DNA of 64,000 bases from Bordetella genomosp. 4 (GCF_002261185.1 NZ_NEVQ01000009.1:88923-152922), one strand, 5' to 3'. Positions 50,966-60,435 are shown, numbered from the stretch's first letter. Program-made: numbers and translations. Notes: generated from the letters alone by a model not told the origin.

Positions 50966-53058
50966 GTACGGCATCCATTCATACCGAACGTCGCGCAGGC
51001 GGCCGTGTTGCGCTATTGACGCTGGATAATGCACCGGTCAATAGTTTGAGTGCGGCGGTACGCCAGGGCCTGCATGATGCGCTGACCTCAGCCCTGGCGG
51101 ATCCCGGTGTGCAGGCTATTGTGTTGACCGGCGCGGGTGCCTTGTTTTGCGGTGGTGCGGAAATCCGCGAGTTCAATACCCCTGCTTCGGTACGAGAGCC
51201 GACATTGCGAGACATCGTGCGGCAGTGTGAGCAGGCCAGCAAACCCATCGTGGCGGCGATGCATGGCACGGTGTTGGGCGGCGGGCTGGAGTTGGCGCTG
51301 GGCTGCCATTATCGCGTGGCGCATACCGATACCTCGTTGGGCTTGCCGGAGGTCAAGCTGGGCATTCTGCCCGGTGGCGGAGGAACGCAGCGCTTGCCGC
51401 GCGCTATCGGTGTTGAGCGCGCATTGAGCATGATCGTCACTGGCGATCCCATCGGTGCCGGCACCGCGATGCAATGGGGCCTGATCGATGCGGTATTCGA
51501 CGGCCAGCTTGTGGGGCAAGCGGTTGCCTATGCCCTCGAGCAGGTTGGACATCCATTGCAAACGCGCGTGCTGGGCGCACGCCGTGCGCAAGCGCCTGCC
51601 GACCCTGCGGTGTATGCCCGGGCGCGGTCTGAGGGCGCACGTCTTTATCGTGGATGCGTGGCTCCTGATGCTTGCGTAGATTGCATCGAACAAGCCGTCA
51701 GCAGTGATATTGATGCGGGCCTGGTCTACGAGCGGCAGCGTTTCGTCGAGTTGGTCAATGGCGAACAATCGAAGGCCCAGCGTCACCTGTTCTTTGCCGA
51801 ACGCAAAGCGCAGAGACCTCCCGCGCAATCGCGCGCAAATGCCTCGTATCAGATCGTGGGGGTGGTGGGCGCCGGAACGATGGGCGGAGGCATCGCCATG
51901 AGCCTCGCTAACGCGGGCATCACGGTGATTCTGGTCGAGCGCGAGCAGGCTGCGCTCGACCGCGGCTGGGCTCTCATTCAGCGCAACTATGCCGCAACCG
52001 TTGCAAAGGGACGATTGACCGAGCAGGAGCGTGATGCGCGATTGGCCCGCATTCGTTGCAGTTTGAGCCTGGCCGACCTGGCGGAAACTGAGTTGGTGAT
52101 CGAGGCCGCCTTCGAAGACATGGCTGTCAAGCTTGAATTGTTCCGCGCGTTGGATCAGGTATGCAAGCCGGAAACCGTGCTGGCATCGAACACCTCACGT
52201 CTGGATATCAATCTATTGGCGCAAGCAACGGGTCGGCCCGGCTTGGTCTTGGGTACGCATTTTTTCAGCCCCGCAAACGTGATGCGCCTGGTTGAAGTCG
52301 TGCGGGGAGCAGCTACGACAGACGAAGTCATCGCCTCGGTATTTGAACTGGCGCGCCGCATGAAAAAGCTGCCCGTACTGGTGGGGGTGTGCGATGGGTT
52401 CGTCGGTAATCGAATGGTGAGTCCCTATACGCGTGAAGCCCATTTCCTGCTGGAGGAGGGCGCATCACCCGCGCAGGTGGATGGGGCTCTGCAACGTTTC
52501 GGCTTCGCGATGGGACCGCTGCGCATGGCGGATATGGCGGGACTGGACATCAGCTGGGCGGCGCGCAAGCGGCTCGCGCCCACGCGGCCTGCCCATCAAC
52601 GTTATTCGAGAGTCGCCGACACCTTGTGCGAGCGCGGACGGTTCGGTCAGAAAACCGGCGCAGGGTTTTATCGCTATGAAAAGGACAGCAGAAGCCCGTT
52701 GCCCGATCCCGAGGTGGATCTGCTGATCGAGCAATGTGCCCGCGAGGATGGCATCACGCGTCGCGACATCAGTGATGCCGAGATCATCGAGCGTACGGTG
52801 TATGCCCTGGTGAACGAAGGCGCGCGCATCCTGGAAGAAGGTATTGCCGCCAGAGCATCGGATATCGATGTGATCTATGTCCATGGATATGGCTTTCCCA
52901 TACATCGTGGCGGCCCCATGTTCTATGCCGACCAGATAGGCCTGGCGAATGTATTGAACACGATTGAACGGTTTCATCGTCAGCATGGCGAGCTGTGGAC
53001 GCCCGCGCCGCTGCTTCAACGGCTGGTGCGTGAAGGTCGCAGTTTCGGCGACGTCTGA
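50962..53058 (+). CDS. Fused enoyl-CoA hydratase / 3-hydroxyacyl-CoA dehydrogenase
   Basis: A 698-residue multifunctional beta-oxidation protein. The crotonase domain (1-190) retains both catalytic glutamates E110 ([10 protein letters not shown]) and E130 ([15 protein letters not shown]). The NAD-binding domain starts near residue 295 ([15 protein letters not shown]), with the catalytic His in [18 protein letters not shown], then two C-terminal dimerisation domains ([26 protein letters not shown]). It would hydrate the unsaturated product and oxidise the alcohol to a 3-oxoacyl-CoA. Confidence 0.92.
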   Translation: MSTASIHTERRAGGRVALLTLDNAPVNSLSAAVRQGLHDALTSALADPGVQAIVLTGAGALFCGGAEIREFNTPASVREPTLRDIVRQCEQASKPIVAAMHGTVLGGGLELALGCHYRVAHTDTSLGLPEVKLGILPGGGGTQRLPRAIGVERALSMIVTGDPIGAGTAMQWGLIDAVFDGQLVGQAVAYALEQVGHPLQTRVLGARRAQAPADPAVYARARSEGARLYRGCVAPDACVDCIEQAVSSDIDAGLVYERQRFVELVNGEQSKAQRHLFFAERKAQRPPAQSRANASYQIVGVVGAGTMGGGIAMSLANAGITVILVEREQAALDRGWALIQRNYAATVAKGRLTEQERDARLARIRCSLSLADLAETELVIEAAFEDMAVKLELFRALDQVCKPETVLASNTSRLDINLLAQATGRPGLVLGTHFFSPANVMRLVEVVRGAATTDEVIASVFELARRMKKLPVLVGVCDGFVGNRMVSPYTREAHFLLEEGASPAQVDGALQRFGFAMGPLRMADMAGLDISWAARKRLAPTRPAHQRYSRVADTLCERGRFGQKTGAGFYRYEKDSRSPLPDPEVDLLIEQCAREDGITRRDISDAEIIERTVYALVNEGARILEEGIAARASDIDVIYVHGYGFPIHRGGPMFYADQIGLANVLNTIERFHRQHGELWTPAPLLQRLVREGRSFGDV

Positions 53059-53101
53059 GATGCATAGGAGAACGAGTTTGGATACCCATAAGGGAGCGGA
53101 T

Positions 53102-53491
53102 ATGACCATTGAGGCGGCAGGGGTGGGGCCGCAGGCGTATTACTTTGCCGCGCTGTCGGAGGGGCGGTTTGAGATACAGCATTGTGACGTTTGCCAGGCC
53201 TGCCAGTTTTTCCCTCGTACTGTGTGTGTGCATTGCGGTGCAGAGGATCTGACTTGGATCCGTCCGTCTGGACGAGGCACGGTGTATTCCACGAGTGTCG
53301 TGCGGCGCAAGCCTGAGGCAGGAGGGGATTACAACGTCGCTCTGATCGATCTGGAAGAAGGTGTACGGCTGATGAGTCAGGTCGAAGGGATCGCTGCTAC
53401 AGACGTGCGTATCGGCATGGCGGTGCAGGCGCGGATACGCCAGATGGATGCCGCACCGCGGCTGGTTTTTGTGACGGAGGCTGCAGAATGA
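53102..53491 (+). CDS. DUF35 / Zn-ribbon OB-fold protein
   Basis: A 129-residue protein with a rubredoxin-like Zn ribbon (C31, C34 in CQAC; C42, C45 in CVHC) followed by an OB fold (GRGTVYSTSVVRRKP, VALIDLEEGVRLMSQVEG). These proteins form complexes with thiolase-like partners and can bind acyl-CoA. The ATG at 53102 has AGGGAG upstream; a TTG at 53078 with AGGAG is an alternative. Four-base overlap with the thiolase-like gene that follows, so a complex is likely. Confidence 0.9.
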   Translation: MTIEAAGVGPQAYYFAALSEGRFEIQHCDVCQACQFFPRTVCVHCGAEDLTWIRPSGRGTVYSTSVVRRKPEAGGDYNVALIDLEEGVRLMSQVEGIAATDVRIGMAVQARIRQMDAAPRLVFVTEAAE

Positions 53492-54660
53492 ATCTGGAGA
53501 GTTTGCGCGGCCAGGTGGCGATCGTCGGGGTCGGGCACGCAGGTCTGGGGGCGGCCCACGGATATACCGAAATGGAAATCCTGGCGCAGGCGGCTGCGAG
53601 AGCGGTCGCGGATGCCGGGATGTCGATGAGCGACATCGATGGCTTGGCCACGTGCAGTTCGTCGGCCACCATGTGGAGCATGCCTGTGGCCGAGTATCTG
53701 GGATTGCGGCCACGTTATATCGAGGCGACGATGTTGGGCGGTTCCAGTTTTGTCGCGCATCTGCTGCCATCGGTGATGGCGCTGGTGGCGGGCCAATGCG
53801 ATGCGGTACTGGTGTGCTACGGCAGTACACAAAAAACAGCCACCTTCGGGCGTCAGGCCGGCGTAAAAGCCCGCGCCTTGCTCGACCCTCAGCCATTCGA
53901 GCAACCCTACGAACCGATTTCGCCCATCACTTCCTATGCACTGGCCGCCGCGCGGCACATGCATGAGTACGGAACGACGCGACGGCATCTGGCCGAAGTC
54001 GCCGTCGCCGCGCGTCAATGGGCGCAGCTCAATCCCGAGGCGGCCATGCGCGACCCACTGACGATCGACGATGTGCTGGGCGCGCGTATGGTGTCGGACC
54101 CTTTGAGTGTGCGTGATTGCTGCCTGGTCACGGACGGCGCTGGCGCCTATGTGATGGTGCGTGCCGACCGGGCGCGCGATTTGCCGCAACCGCCGGTGTA
54201 CGTATTGGGCAGTGCCACGGCGGTGTGGAATCGTCAGATCTCCAGCATGGCCGATCTGACGGTGACTGCCGCAGCCGAATCCGGCCAGCGTGCCTTTGAC
54301 ATGGCGGGTCTGAGCGTTGCCGATGTGGACGTGGTGGAGCTGTATGACGCCTTCACGATCAACACATTGTTGTTCCTGGAGGACCTTGGTTTCTGTGGCA
54401 AGGGCGAGGGTGGGTCTTTCGTACAGGATGGCGGTATCGCGCCGGGAGGCCGGCTGCCGGTGAACACGAATGGCGGGGGGCTGTCGTGCGTTCATCCTGG
54501 CATGTACGGCATCTTCCTCATTATCGAGGCGGTCAGGCAATTGAGAGCGCAAGCCGGCAATCGTCAGGTTCCCGGCGCCGAAATTGCCCTGGTGCATGGT
54601 AACGGGGGGACATTGTCCAGCCAGTCCACCGCATTGTTGGGTGGCCCGTCGACACGTTAA
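53488..54660 (+). CDS. Thiolase-like protein lacking the catalytic cysteines (lipid-transfer/aldolase type)
   Basis: A 390-residue thiolase-fold protein. The position of the nucleophilic cysteine reads MLGGSSF (82-88) and the C-terminal cysteine motif reads HGNGG (H370), while the HPG motif is kept (H336 with Y340). It therefore should not act as a normal thiolase. The same pattern occurs in SCP-x-like and Ltp2-type proteins; Ltp2 is a retro-aldolase working with a DUF35 protein in steroid side-chain degradation. With DUF35 next to it, carbon-carbon cleavage by retro-aldol reaction is a reasonable guess. Confidence 0.85.
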   Translation: MNLESLRGQVAIVGVGHAGLGAAHGYTEMEILAQAAARAVADAGMSMSDIDGLATCSSSATMWSMPVAEYLGLRPRYIEATMLGGSSFVAHLLPSVMALVAGQCDAVLVCYGSTQKTATFGRQAGVKARALLDPQPFEQPYEPISPITSYALAAARHMHEYGTTRRHLAEVAVAARQWAQLNPEAAMRDPLTIDDVLGARMVSDPLSVRDCCLVTDGAGAYVMVRADRARDLPQPPVYVLGSATAVWNRQISSMADLTVTAAAESGQRAFDMAGLSVADVDVVELYDAFTINTLLFLEDLGFCGKGEGGSFVQDGGIAPGGRLPVNTNGGGLSCVHPGMYGIFLIIEAVRQLRAQAGNRQVPGAEIALVHGNGGTLSSQSTALLGGPSTR

Positions 54661-54693
54661 GCGCAGGTCTTGCGACAAATCTCAAGGAAAACC

Positions 54694-55386
54694 ATGTTGG
54701 ACAAGATCGTGGAATCGTTGCATGAGGCGGTAGCCGATGTGCAGGATGGGGCGGTGGTGCTGATAGGAGGGTTCGGGGCTTCCGGTGTGCCGACCGCATT
54801 GATTTGCGCTTTGCTCGAACAGGGCGCTCGTGATCTGACGATCGTGAACAATAACGCGGGCAATGGTCCGCGCGGTCTGAGTCAACTGGTCGAGGCAGGG
54901 CGCGTACGCAAGATGATTTGTTCATTCGCCCGGTCATCGGATCGCAAGAATCCCAATGCCGCTGCCTTTGCGGATGCCTATCGTGCCGGACGCATAGAGC
55001 TGGAATGCGTGCCGCAAGGCACGATGGCCGAACGGATGCGGGCCGCCGGTGCGGGAATGGGCCCTTTCTTTACGCCGACCTCCTACGGTACCCCACTCGC
55101 GCGGGGCAAGGAAACCCGGGTCATCGATGGCGTGGGTTATGTGCTCGAAACGCCGTTGAAAGGTGACCTCGCGTTAGTAAAGGCCCAACAAGGCGACCGC
55201 TGGGGCAATCTCGTTTATCGCTACGCGGGGCGCAATTTTGCGCCGGTGATGTGTACCGCTGCGACGCTGACGGTTGCTCAGGTAGATGAGATTGTGCCCT
55301 TGGGGGCGATTGAGCCGCAGCACGTGATGACCCCCGGGATTTTCGTGCAGAGAGTGGTGCAGGCGGGAGATCAACATGTCCATTGA
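54694..55386 (+). CDS. 3-oxoacid CoA-transferase subunit A
   Basis: A 230-residue family I CoA-transferase alpha chain: VVLIGGFGASGVPTALICAL, NNAGNGPRGLSQLVEAGRV and PQGTMAERMRAAGAGMGPFF. I chose the ATG at 54694 with AAGGAAA upstream; a TTG at 54670 is less likely. It overlaps subunit B by 11 bases. The enzyme moves CoA between carboxylic acids, either to activate the substrate or to release a 3-oxo acid at the end of the pathway. Confidence 0.92.
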   Translation: MLDKIVESLHEAVADVQDGAVVLIGGFGASGVPTALICALLEQGARDLTIVNNNAGNGPRGLSQLVEAGRVRKMICSFARSSDRKNPNAAAFADAYRAGRIELECVPQGTMAERMRAAGAGMGPFFTPTSYGTPLARGKETRVIDGVGYVLETPLKGDLALVKAQQGDRWGNLVYRYAGRNFAPVMCTAATLTVAQVDEIVPLGAIEPQHVMTPGIFVQRVVQAGDQHVH

Positions 55387-56053
55387 AAAGTTGTCGCGAC
55401 GGGAAATCGCCCGTCTGGTCGCACAGGATATCCCCGATGGCGCGTATGTGAACCTGGGCATAGGCATTCCTACGCTGGTGGCGGCTTTCCTGCCCAACGA
55501 TCGCGATGTGATTCTGCATACCGAGAACGGTATCGTGGGCATGGGGCCTGGGGACCCTGGAATGCCCCTTGATCTGGATCTGATCAATGCCAGTAAAGAG
55601 GCCGTCACGTTGTTGCCGGGTGCCTCGATTACCGATCATGTGATGTCGTTTGCCATGATGCGCGGTGGCCACCTGGATCTGACTGTGCTTGGCGCTTTTC
55701 AGGTGTCAGGCGGAGGCGATCTGGCGAATTGGGATACAGGCGAGCCAGGGACGATTCCGGCCGTGGGCGGCGCCATGGATCTGGTGGCCGGCGCACGTCA
55801 GGTCTATATCACGATGGAGCACGTGACCAAGCGCGGCGAGCCAAAGATCGTTCAGCAATGCAGTTACCCGCTGACGGGCTCAGGGGTGGTCGATCGCATC
55901 TATACGGACCTCGCCATCATCGATATCACGCCGGGTGAACTGATGGTGCGAGGGATGGTGGCTGGCCTGACGCTGGAGGCATTGCAGGCCGTGACGGATT
56001 GTCCGTTGAGTTTGGCGCCCGATTGGCGCGAGCTGACCGTCGAAGCAAACTGA
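55376..56053 (+). CDS. 3-oxoacid CoA-transferase subunit B
   Basis: A 225-residue beta chain. The catalytic glutamate E50 is in HTENGIVGMGP, which forms the glutamyl-CoA intermediate. YVNLGIGIPTLVAAFLP and LDLTVLGAFQVSGGGDLANW are typical of the PcaJ/ScoB group. It is the last gene of the first plus-strand unit; a new promoter lies immediately after it. Confidence 0.93.
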   Translation: MSIEKLSRREIARLVAQDIPDGAYVNLGIGIPTLVAAFLPNDRDVILHTENGIVGMGPGDPGMPLDLDLINASKEAVTLLPGASITDHVMSFAMMRGGHLDLTVLGAFQVSGGGDLANWDTGEPGTIPAVGGAMDLVAGARQVYITMEHVTKRGEPKIVQQCSYPLTGSGVVDRIYTDLAIIDITPGELMVRGMVAGLTLEALQAVTDCPLSLAPDWRELTVEAN

Positions 56054-56072
56054 TTTTTGTGCGGCAAGTTGG

Positions 56073-56102
56073 TTGACAGCGAGAAACCAGCTTGCCTAGA
56101 AT
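56073..56102 (+). promoter_or_regulatory. Promoter of the second catabolic transcription unit
   Basis: TTGACA (56073-56078), 18-base spacer, TAGAAT (56097-56102). It lies 20 bases after the CoA-transferase stop and directly before the two palindromes, so the hydrolase-transporter genes can be made separately from the enzymes upstream while responding to the same regulator. Confidence 0.7.
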
Positions 56103-56140
56103 GTTCTTATAGAAAGAATAAATGTTCTGTTGAAAAGAAC
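56103..56140. promoter_or_regulatory. Tandem palindromic operators, site 2
   Basis: GTTCTTATAGAAAGAAT (56103-56119) and GTTCTGTTGAAAAGAAC (56124-56140) are 21 bases apart start to start, which places them on the same DNA face. They match the motif at 45682-45698 and its degenerate upstream copy, which has the same 21-base offset. Confidence 0.65.
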
Positions 56141-56159
56141 GATCCATGGGAATGGAGAC

Positions 56160-56546
56160 ATGAATATCCAGATAGACCAGCCTGCCGGGGCGCAGTTGGC
56201 TGCGCGTTTTGTGCAGGCTGCAAGCGCATTTGCGCGAAACCGTCTGTTCACTGCAGAGATGTTGGTGCAGTTTGGCGCCAGTCCTGTGCGCGTATGCATA
56301 CGCGATGGCGCGGTCGTGCAGATGCAAACGCAGTTGCCGCCCATGTGCACATGGGATTTTGCTGTGCGTGCGTCGGAACACGCCTGGCAGGAGTTCTGGC
56401 GCGCAACGCCGGCCCCAGGCTGGCACGATATTTTTGCGCTCAGCAAGCGCGGAGAGCTGGAAATCCTGGGCAATCTGCAGCCCTTGATGGCCAACCTGCA
56501 GTACGTCAAGGATCTGTTGGCCATGGGCCGCGAGGAGACCCCATGA
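56160..56546 (+). CDS. Small protein of unknown function, possibly SCP2-like
   Basis: A 128-residue soluble protein. I do not recognise it firmly. The sequence pattern WDFAVRASEHAWQEFW, then GWHDIFALSKRGELEIL and LQPLMANLQYVKDLLAM recalls SCP2-type lipid-binding domains. No cysteine pair or clear active site is seen. It is the first gene after the second promoter and overlaps the hydrolase gene (ATGA), so it could help present a hydrophobic substrate to that enzyme. Confidence 0.7.
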   Translation: MNIQIDQPAGAQLAARFVQAASAFARNRLFTAEMLVQFGASPVRVCIRDGAVVQMQTQLPPMCTWDFAVRASEHAWQEFWRATPAPGWHDIFALSKRGELEILGNLQPLMANLQYVKDLLAMGREETP

Positions 56547-57403
56547 GCGCCGGACTGGAGCCCATCACGGGGCGCTATGTGCACCTTGATATCGCTGGCC
56601 GATCTTGCCGCGTGTATTTCGAAGAGGCCGGCAGCGGTATCCCGTTGGTGTGTCTGCATACCGCGGGTGCCGACAGCCGTCAGTATCGGCATCTGATGTG
56701 CGATGAGGCCGTGACCTCGCGCTTTCGCGTGATCGCGTTTGATATGCCATGGCATGGCAAATCCTATCCGCCGCAAGGGTGGCAGGACACCGAATATCAA
56801 TTGACGACACAACTGTATGTGCAGACGATCCTGGCGTTTTGCGATGCGCTGGCATTAGATCGTCCCGCGCTGATCGGTTGTTCTATTGGCGGCCGGATTG
56901 TGCTGGAGCTGGCCCGGTTGCATGCGGAACGTTTCCGCGCCCTGATCGGCGTCGAGGCTGCGGACTTTCAGCAGCCTTGGTACGACACCTCGTGGCTGCA
57001 TCGCGGCGATGTGCATGGCGGCGAGGTGTGTGCCGCCTTGGTGTCGGGTCTCGTGGCGCCGCAGTCGCCTGCCGTATATCGCCACGAGACGCTATGGCAG
57101 TACATGCAAGGCGGTCCGGGCGTGTTCCGCGGCGATCTGTATTTCTATCGCGTCGATGGCGATCTGCGTGGCAGGCTGGATGGCATCCGTACGGATGTGT
57201 GCCCCTTGTACCTGTTGACAGGTGAATACGATTTTTCTTGTACGCCCGAGGACACCTTGCGTACTGCCGCGTCCATTCCGGGGGCACAAGTCACGATCAT
57301 GCGCGAACTGGGGCATTTCCCCATGAGCGAGAACCCGCAGCAGTTTCGCGGCTATTTGCTGCCCGTGCTGGATGCGGTCGCGTCCCGCTCGGCGGCCCGA
57401 TAA
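56543..57403 (+). CDS. Alpha/beta hydrolase
   Basis: A 286-residue hydrolase with full triad: nucleophile S114 in LIGCSIGGRIV, D230 in TGEYDFSCTPED, H258 in ELGHFPMSENP; the oxyanion region is VCLHTAGADSRQY. It resembles esterases and C-C bond hydrolases of ring-cleavage pathways. I set the start at the ATG overlapping the previous stop; the frame is open further upstream but out of context. The sites suggest ester, lactone or enol cleavage; the substrate is unknown. Confidence 0.88.
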   Translation: MSAGLEPITGRYVHLDIAGRSCRVYFEEAGSGIPLVCLHTAGADSRQYRHLMCDEAVTSRFRVIAFDMPWHGKSYPPQGWQDTEYQLTTQLYVQTILAFCDALALDRPALIGCSIGGRIVLELARLHAERFRALIGVEAADFQQPWYDTSWLHRGDVHGGEVCAALVSGLVAPQSPAVYRHETLWQYMQGGPGVFRGDLYFYRVDGDLRGRLDGIRTDVCPLYLLTGEYDFSCTPEDTLRTAASIPGAQVTIMRELGHFPMSENPQQFRGYLLPVLDAVASRSAAR

Positions 57404-57414
57404 CAGGAGACAAC

Positions 57415-58578
57415 ATGATATCCACTCGTATGGCGGCAGTTGCAGCTTGCCTGGTTTTGCCCGCGGCAGTCTGCGCTCAAGAGACACTGAAAATCGGTGC
57501 CCTGGTAACGTTGTCCGGGGCAGGCGCTGCCTGGGGCCAGGGCATGAAAAACGCCGCGGAGATCGCCGCCGATCAAGTCAACAAGGCAGGCGGACTCGAG
57601 GTGGGCGGCAAGAAGTATCAGGTCAGTGTCGTGGCCTACGATGACAAGTACCAGGCCAACGAGGCTGTGACAGTGGCCAACCGTCTCGTGTTCGAAGACA
57701 AAGTGCAGTACATCATCGGTCCGGTGGGCTCGGCGCCTGTGTTGGCAATACAGCCTACCACCGAGAAAAACAAGGTCATTGTCATGACGCTGGGCTTTAC
57801 GGCAAAAGCTCTGAGTCCCGACAAACCGTATACGTTCCGCCCCAATGTAACCACCGCCGAGGTCTCGCAACCGCAGATCAATTGGCTGGTGAAGACACAG
57901 GGTTTGAAAAAAGTGGGCGCCCTGTTTCCCAACGACGAAACGGGTCAGCAGATCGCTTCAGACTTGGAAGGCGCCTACAAGAAGGCTGGCGCAGACCTCG
58001 CGGTGAAGGAATTCTTCGAGCGTGATCGCGTCGATTTCGTACCGTTGTTGACCCGCATGATGGCGCGGGGAATCGACGCCATCGAGTTGGACGGCAATTC
58101 GCCCACGACGGCGGGCCTGATCGTGAAGCAGGCGCGTGAATTGGGCTTCTCCGGAAAGGTCGTGCGCACGGGTGGTCCCGCGACTCAGGAAATCATCAAT
58201 GTGGCGGGGGCGGAGGCGGCAGAAGGGATGTTTGTGCACACGCCTGTCGACCCCGCGCTGCCCTCGACCAAGGCCTATGCCGAGCTGTACGCAGCCAAAT
58301 ACAAGCATGCGATGAACGGATTCAGTCCCGCTTTCTATGACGGCACCAATCTGTTGTTCGAAGCGATGCGCCGTGCCGGCACGGTGTCGGATACTGAAAA
58401 GGTCCGCGATGAATTGCAGAAGATCAGTAATTTTGACGGGGCGCTGGGCACACTGAATTGGACCGGGCAGGCCATGTATGGCATCAACCATCAGTTGAAT
58501 GCGCCATTCTATGTGGCGCAAGTGCACGAGGCCAAGGAAGTCATTCGCGCTCGCTGCACCGTCGACGGCTGCCAATAA
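57415..58578 (+). CDS. Liv-type ABC transporter substrate-binding protein (system 2)
   Basis: A 387-residue periplasmic receptor with a signal peptide (AACLVLPAAVCAQ) and peripla-BP_6 motifs (LKIGALVTLSGAGAAWGQG, RVDFVPLLTRMMARGIDAIE). Two cysteines near the C-terminus (RARCTVDGCQ) may form a disulfide. AGGAGA lies before the ATG. It heads a complete transporter whose place in the catabolic cluster suggests uptake of the pathway substrate, not amino acids. Confidence 0.88.
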   Translation: MISTRMAAVAACLVLPAAVCAQETLKIGALVTLSGAGAAWGQGMKNAAEIAADQVNKAGGLEVGGKKYQVSVVAYDDKYQANEAVTVANRLVFEDKVQYIIGPVGSAPVLAIQPTTEKNKVIVMTLGFTAKALSPDKPYTFRPNVTTAEVSQPQINWLVKTQGLKKVGALFPNDETGQQIASDLEGAYKKAGADLAVKEFFERDRVDFVPLLTRMMARGIDAIELDGNSPTTAGLIVKQARELGFSGKVVRTGGPATQEIINVAGAEAAEGMFVHTPVDPALPSTKAYAELYAAKYKHAMNGFSPAFYDGTNLLFEAMRRAGTVSDTEKVRDELQKISNFDGALGTLNWTGQAMYGINHQLNAPFYVAQVHEAKEVIRARCTVDGCQ

Positions 58579-58592
58579 CCCGGGAGGCGTGC

Positions 58593-59462
58593 GTGGACTG
58601 GAGCATTCTGGTGGCGCAAGCCACCATCAACGGACTGGTCGTGGGCCTGCTGTATCTATTGATGGCCGTGGGTTTCACGCTGGTATTCGGCGTCATGCGC
58701 ATGGTGAACTTTGCGCATGGCGAGTTCTACATGCTGGGCGCCTTTGGCGCGTATTTCCTGACGAGCAATCTACATCTGCCTTTTCTGGCAGCCGTGGCCG
58801 TCACGTTCGCTGGCGCAGTGGTCATAGGGGCGCTGCTGGAATGGGTGATATTGCAGCCATTCCGGCACGATGAACTCAACGGCATGATTGCCACCATTGG
58901 ATTGGCCATGATCTTGCAGAACCTGGCCCTGATGTTCTTTGGTCCCGATCCGCTGTCTATGCCCGCCGTGGTAAAGGGCGTGACCAGGCTGGGATCCGTG
59001 GTGATTCCCTCGGCGCGCGTTTACGTCGTGATTTTTGCCCTCGGGGTGCTGGCGTTGCTGTATGGTTTTTTGCGCTATTCGCGCCCGGGTCGCGCATTGC
59101 GCGCTGTGGTCGAGGATTTCGAAATCGCTTCGATACAGGGCATACGTGCCCGTATCTATTATCCCTTGGGGTTCGGCATTGGCGTGGGCTTGGCTGCCGT
59201 GGCGGGTGCCTTGATGGCGCCGTTGTTTTCGGTGTCGCCATTCGTGGGTGCTACGCCATTGCTCAAGGCCTTTATCGTGGTGATCCTGGGTGGGCTGGGC
59301 AGTATTCCTGGCGCCGCGGTCGCCGGGTTGGTGTTGGGATTGGTGGAAAGCTATGCCAGCCTGTATCTGACGAGCAGCACGGCCGATATGTTGATTTTCG
59401 CCTTGGTGATTCTGATGCTCGTGGTACGCCCCAAGGGCTTACTCGGTCGAGGAGAGGTCTGA
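58593..59462 (+). CDS. Liv-type ABC transporter permease, LivH type (system 2)
   Basis: A 289-residue permease with about eight helices: INGLVVGLLYLLMAVGFTLV, FGVMRMVNFAHGEFYMLGAF and FIVVILGGLGSIPGAAVAGL are family motifs. The start is GTG at 58593, five bases after GGGAGG. The frame is open further upstream but overlaps the receptor gene. Confidence 0.9.
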   Translation: MDWSILVAQATINGLVVGLLYLLMAVGFTLVFGVMRMVNFAHGEFYMLGAFGAYFLTSNLHLPFLAAVAVTFAGAVVIGALLEWVILQPFRHDELNGMIATIGLAMILQNLALMFFGPDPLSMPAVVKGVTRLGSVVIPSARVYVVIFALGVLALLYGFLRYSRPGRALRAVVEDFEIASIQGIRARIYYPLGFGIGVGLAAVAGALMAPLFSVSPFVGATPLLKAFIVVILGGLGSIPGAAVAGLVLGLVESYASLYLTSSTADMLIFALVILMLVVRPKGLLGRGEV

Positions 59463-59463
59463 T

Positions 59464-60435
59464 ATGACGGCATTGGCTCTGACGTCTCGACAAACGATGC
59501 GTCCCGGTTGGCGGATAGCAGTGCTGGCCGGCATCGTGCTGGCGGGGATGCTGCCATGGTTCGGCAGTCCTTTCGTGCTGCATCTGGCAGTATTGGCGGC
59601 GTTGAACATCCTGATCGTCAACGGTTTGGCGCTCATTAATCTCGGAGGACAATTGTCCCTGGGCCATGCCGCATTCGTTGCCGTAGGCGCCTATGCCTCC
59701 GTGCTGGCGGGCCAGCATCTGGGATGGTCTTTTCTCCCGGCCGCCGCGACAGGGGTGATCGCGGCGGCGTTGATTGCCGCACTCTTGGGATGGGTCATCC
59801 TGCGCCTGCGTGGCGTGTATTTTGTGCTGGTCACGTTCGCCTTTGGGGAACTGGTCAGGTTGGCGTTGCTGGACGGGGCGAGCTGGAGTGGCGGCGCGAA
59901 CGGCATAGCGGGTATCCCGGCAGCGTCGCTGCTAGGATTCGAATTCGATACGCGCGGTCAGTTCTATGGTTTGGCATTGGTGACGGCACTGTTGTCCACG
60001 GCAGGCTTGTGGTGGCTGTTTCGACGTCCGCTGGGGCATGCGATCGAGTCCGTGCGTGATAACGCTGCCTTGGCGGAATCCACAGGCCTGAATGTGCACA
60101 GGTTGCAGCTGCTGTGCTTTGTCTTGGGTTGCATGTTGGCTGCACTGGGGGGCGCATTGCAGGCGCGCTATATCGGCTTTGTGTCGCCCGAGTCTTTCAA
60201 TACCGGGATGTCCGTTGCGTTTGTCATCATGCTGGTGATAGGCGGGCGTCAATCGGTATGGGGCCCGTTGATCGGCGCCTTGGTGCTGACGCCGTTACCG
60301 GAACTGTTTCGCGGTGCGGTGCAGACACAGCACGTGTTCTACGGCGCCGCGTTGATCTTGATCCTGCGCTTTTTGCCCGATGGGTTGGTCGGTATTGCGC
60401 GCCATGTCTATCGTCGACGCAAGGAGCATGCATGA
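59464..60435 (+). CDS. Liv-type ABC transporter permease, LivM type (system 2)
   Basis: A 323-residue permease with about nine helices. LINLGGQLSLGHAAFVAVGA is the typical LivM motif and AESTGLNVHRLQLLCFVLGC the conserved cytoplasmic-coupling region. It starts one base after the livH-type stop and overlaps the next start by four bases. Confidence 0.9.
   Translation: MTALALTSRQTMRPGWRIAVLAGIVLAGMLPWFGSPFVLHLAVLAALNILIVNGLALINLGGQLSLGHAAFVAVGAYASVLAGQHLGWSFLPAAATGVIAAALIAALLGWVILRLRGVYFVLVTFAFGELVRLALLDGASWSGGANGIAGIPAASLLGFEFDTRGQFYGLALVTALLSTAGLWWLFRRPLGHAIESVRDNAALAESTGLNVHRLQLLCFVLGCMLAALGGALQARYIGFVSPESFNTGMSVAFVIMLVIGGRQSVWGPLIGALVLTPLPELFRGAVQTQHVFYGAALILILRFLPDGLVGIARHVYRRRKEHA

Noticed and set aside
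53488..54660. Ordinary acetyl-CoA acetyltransferase
   Set aside because: Both catalytic cysteines are missing.
56057..56542. N-terminal extension of the alpha/beta hydrolase
   Set aside because: The frame is open, but it runs through the promoter, the operators and another gene; the ATG at 56543 gives a normal hydrolase start.
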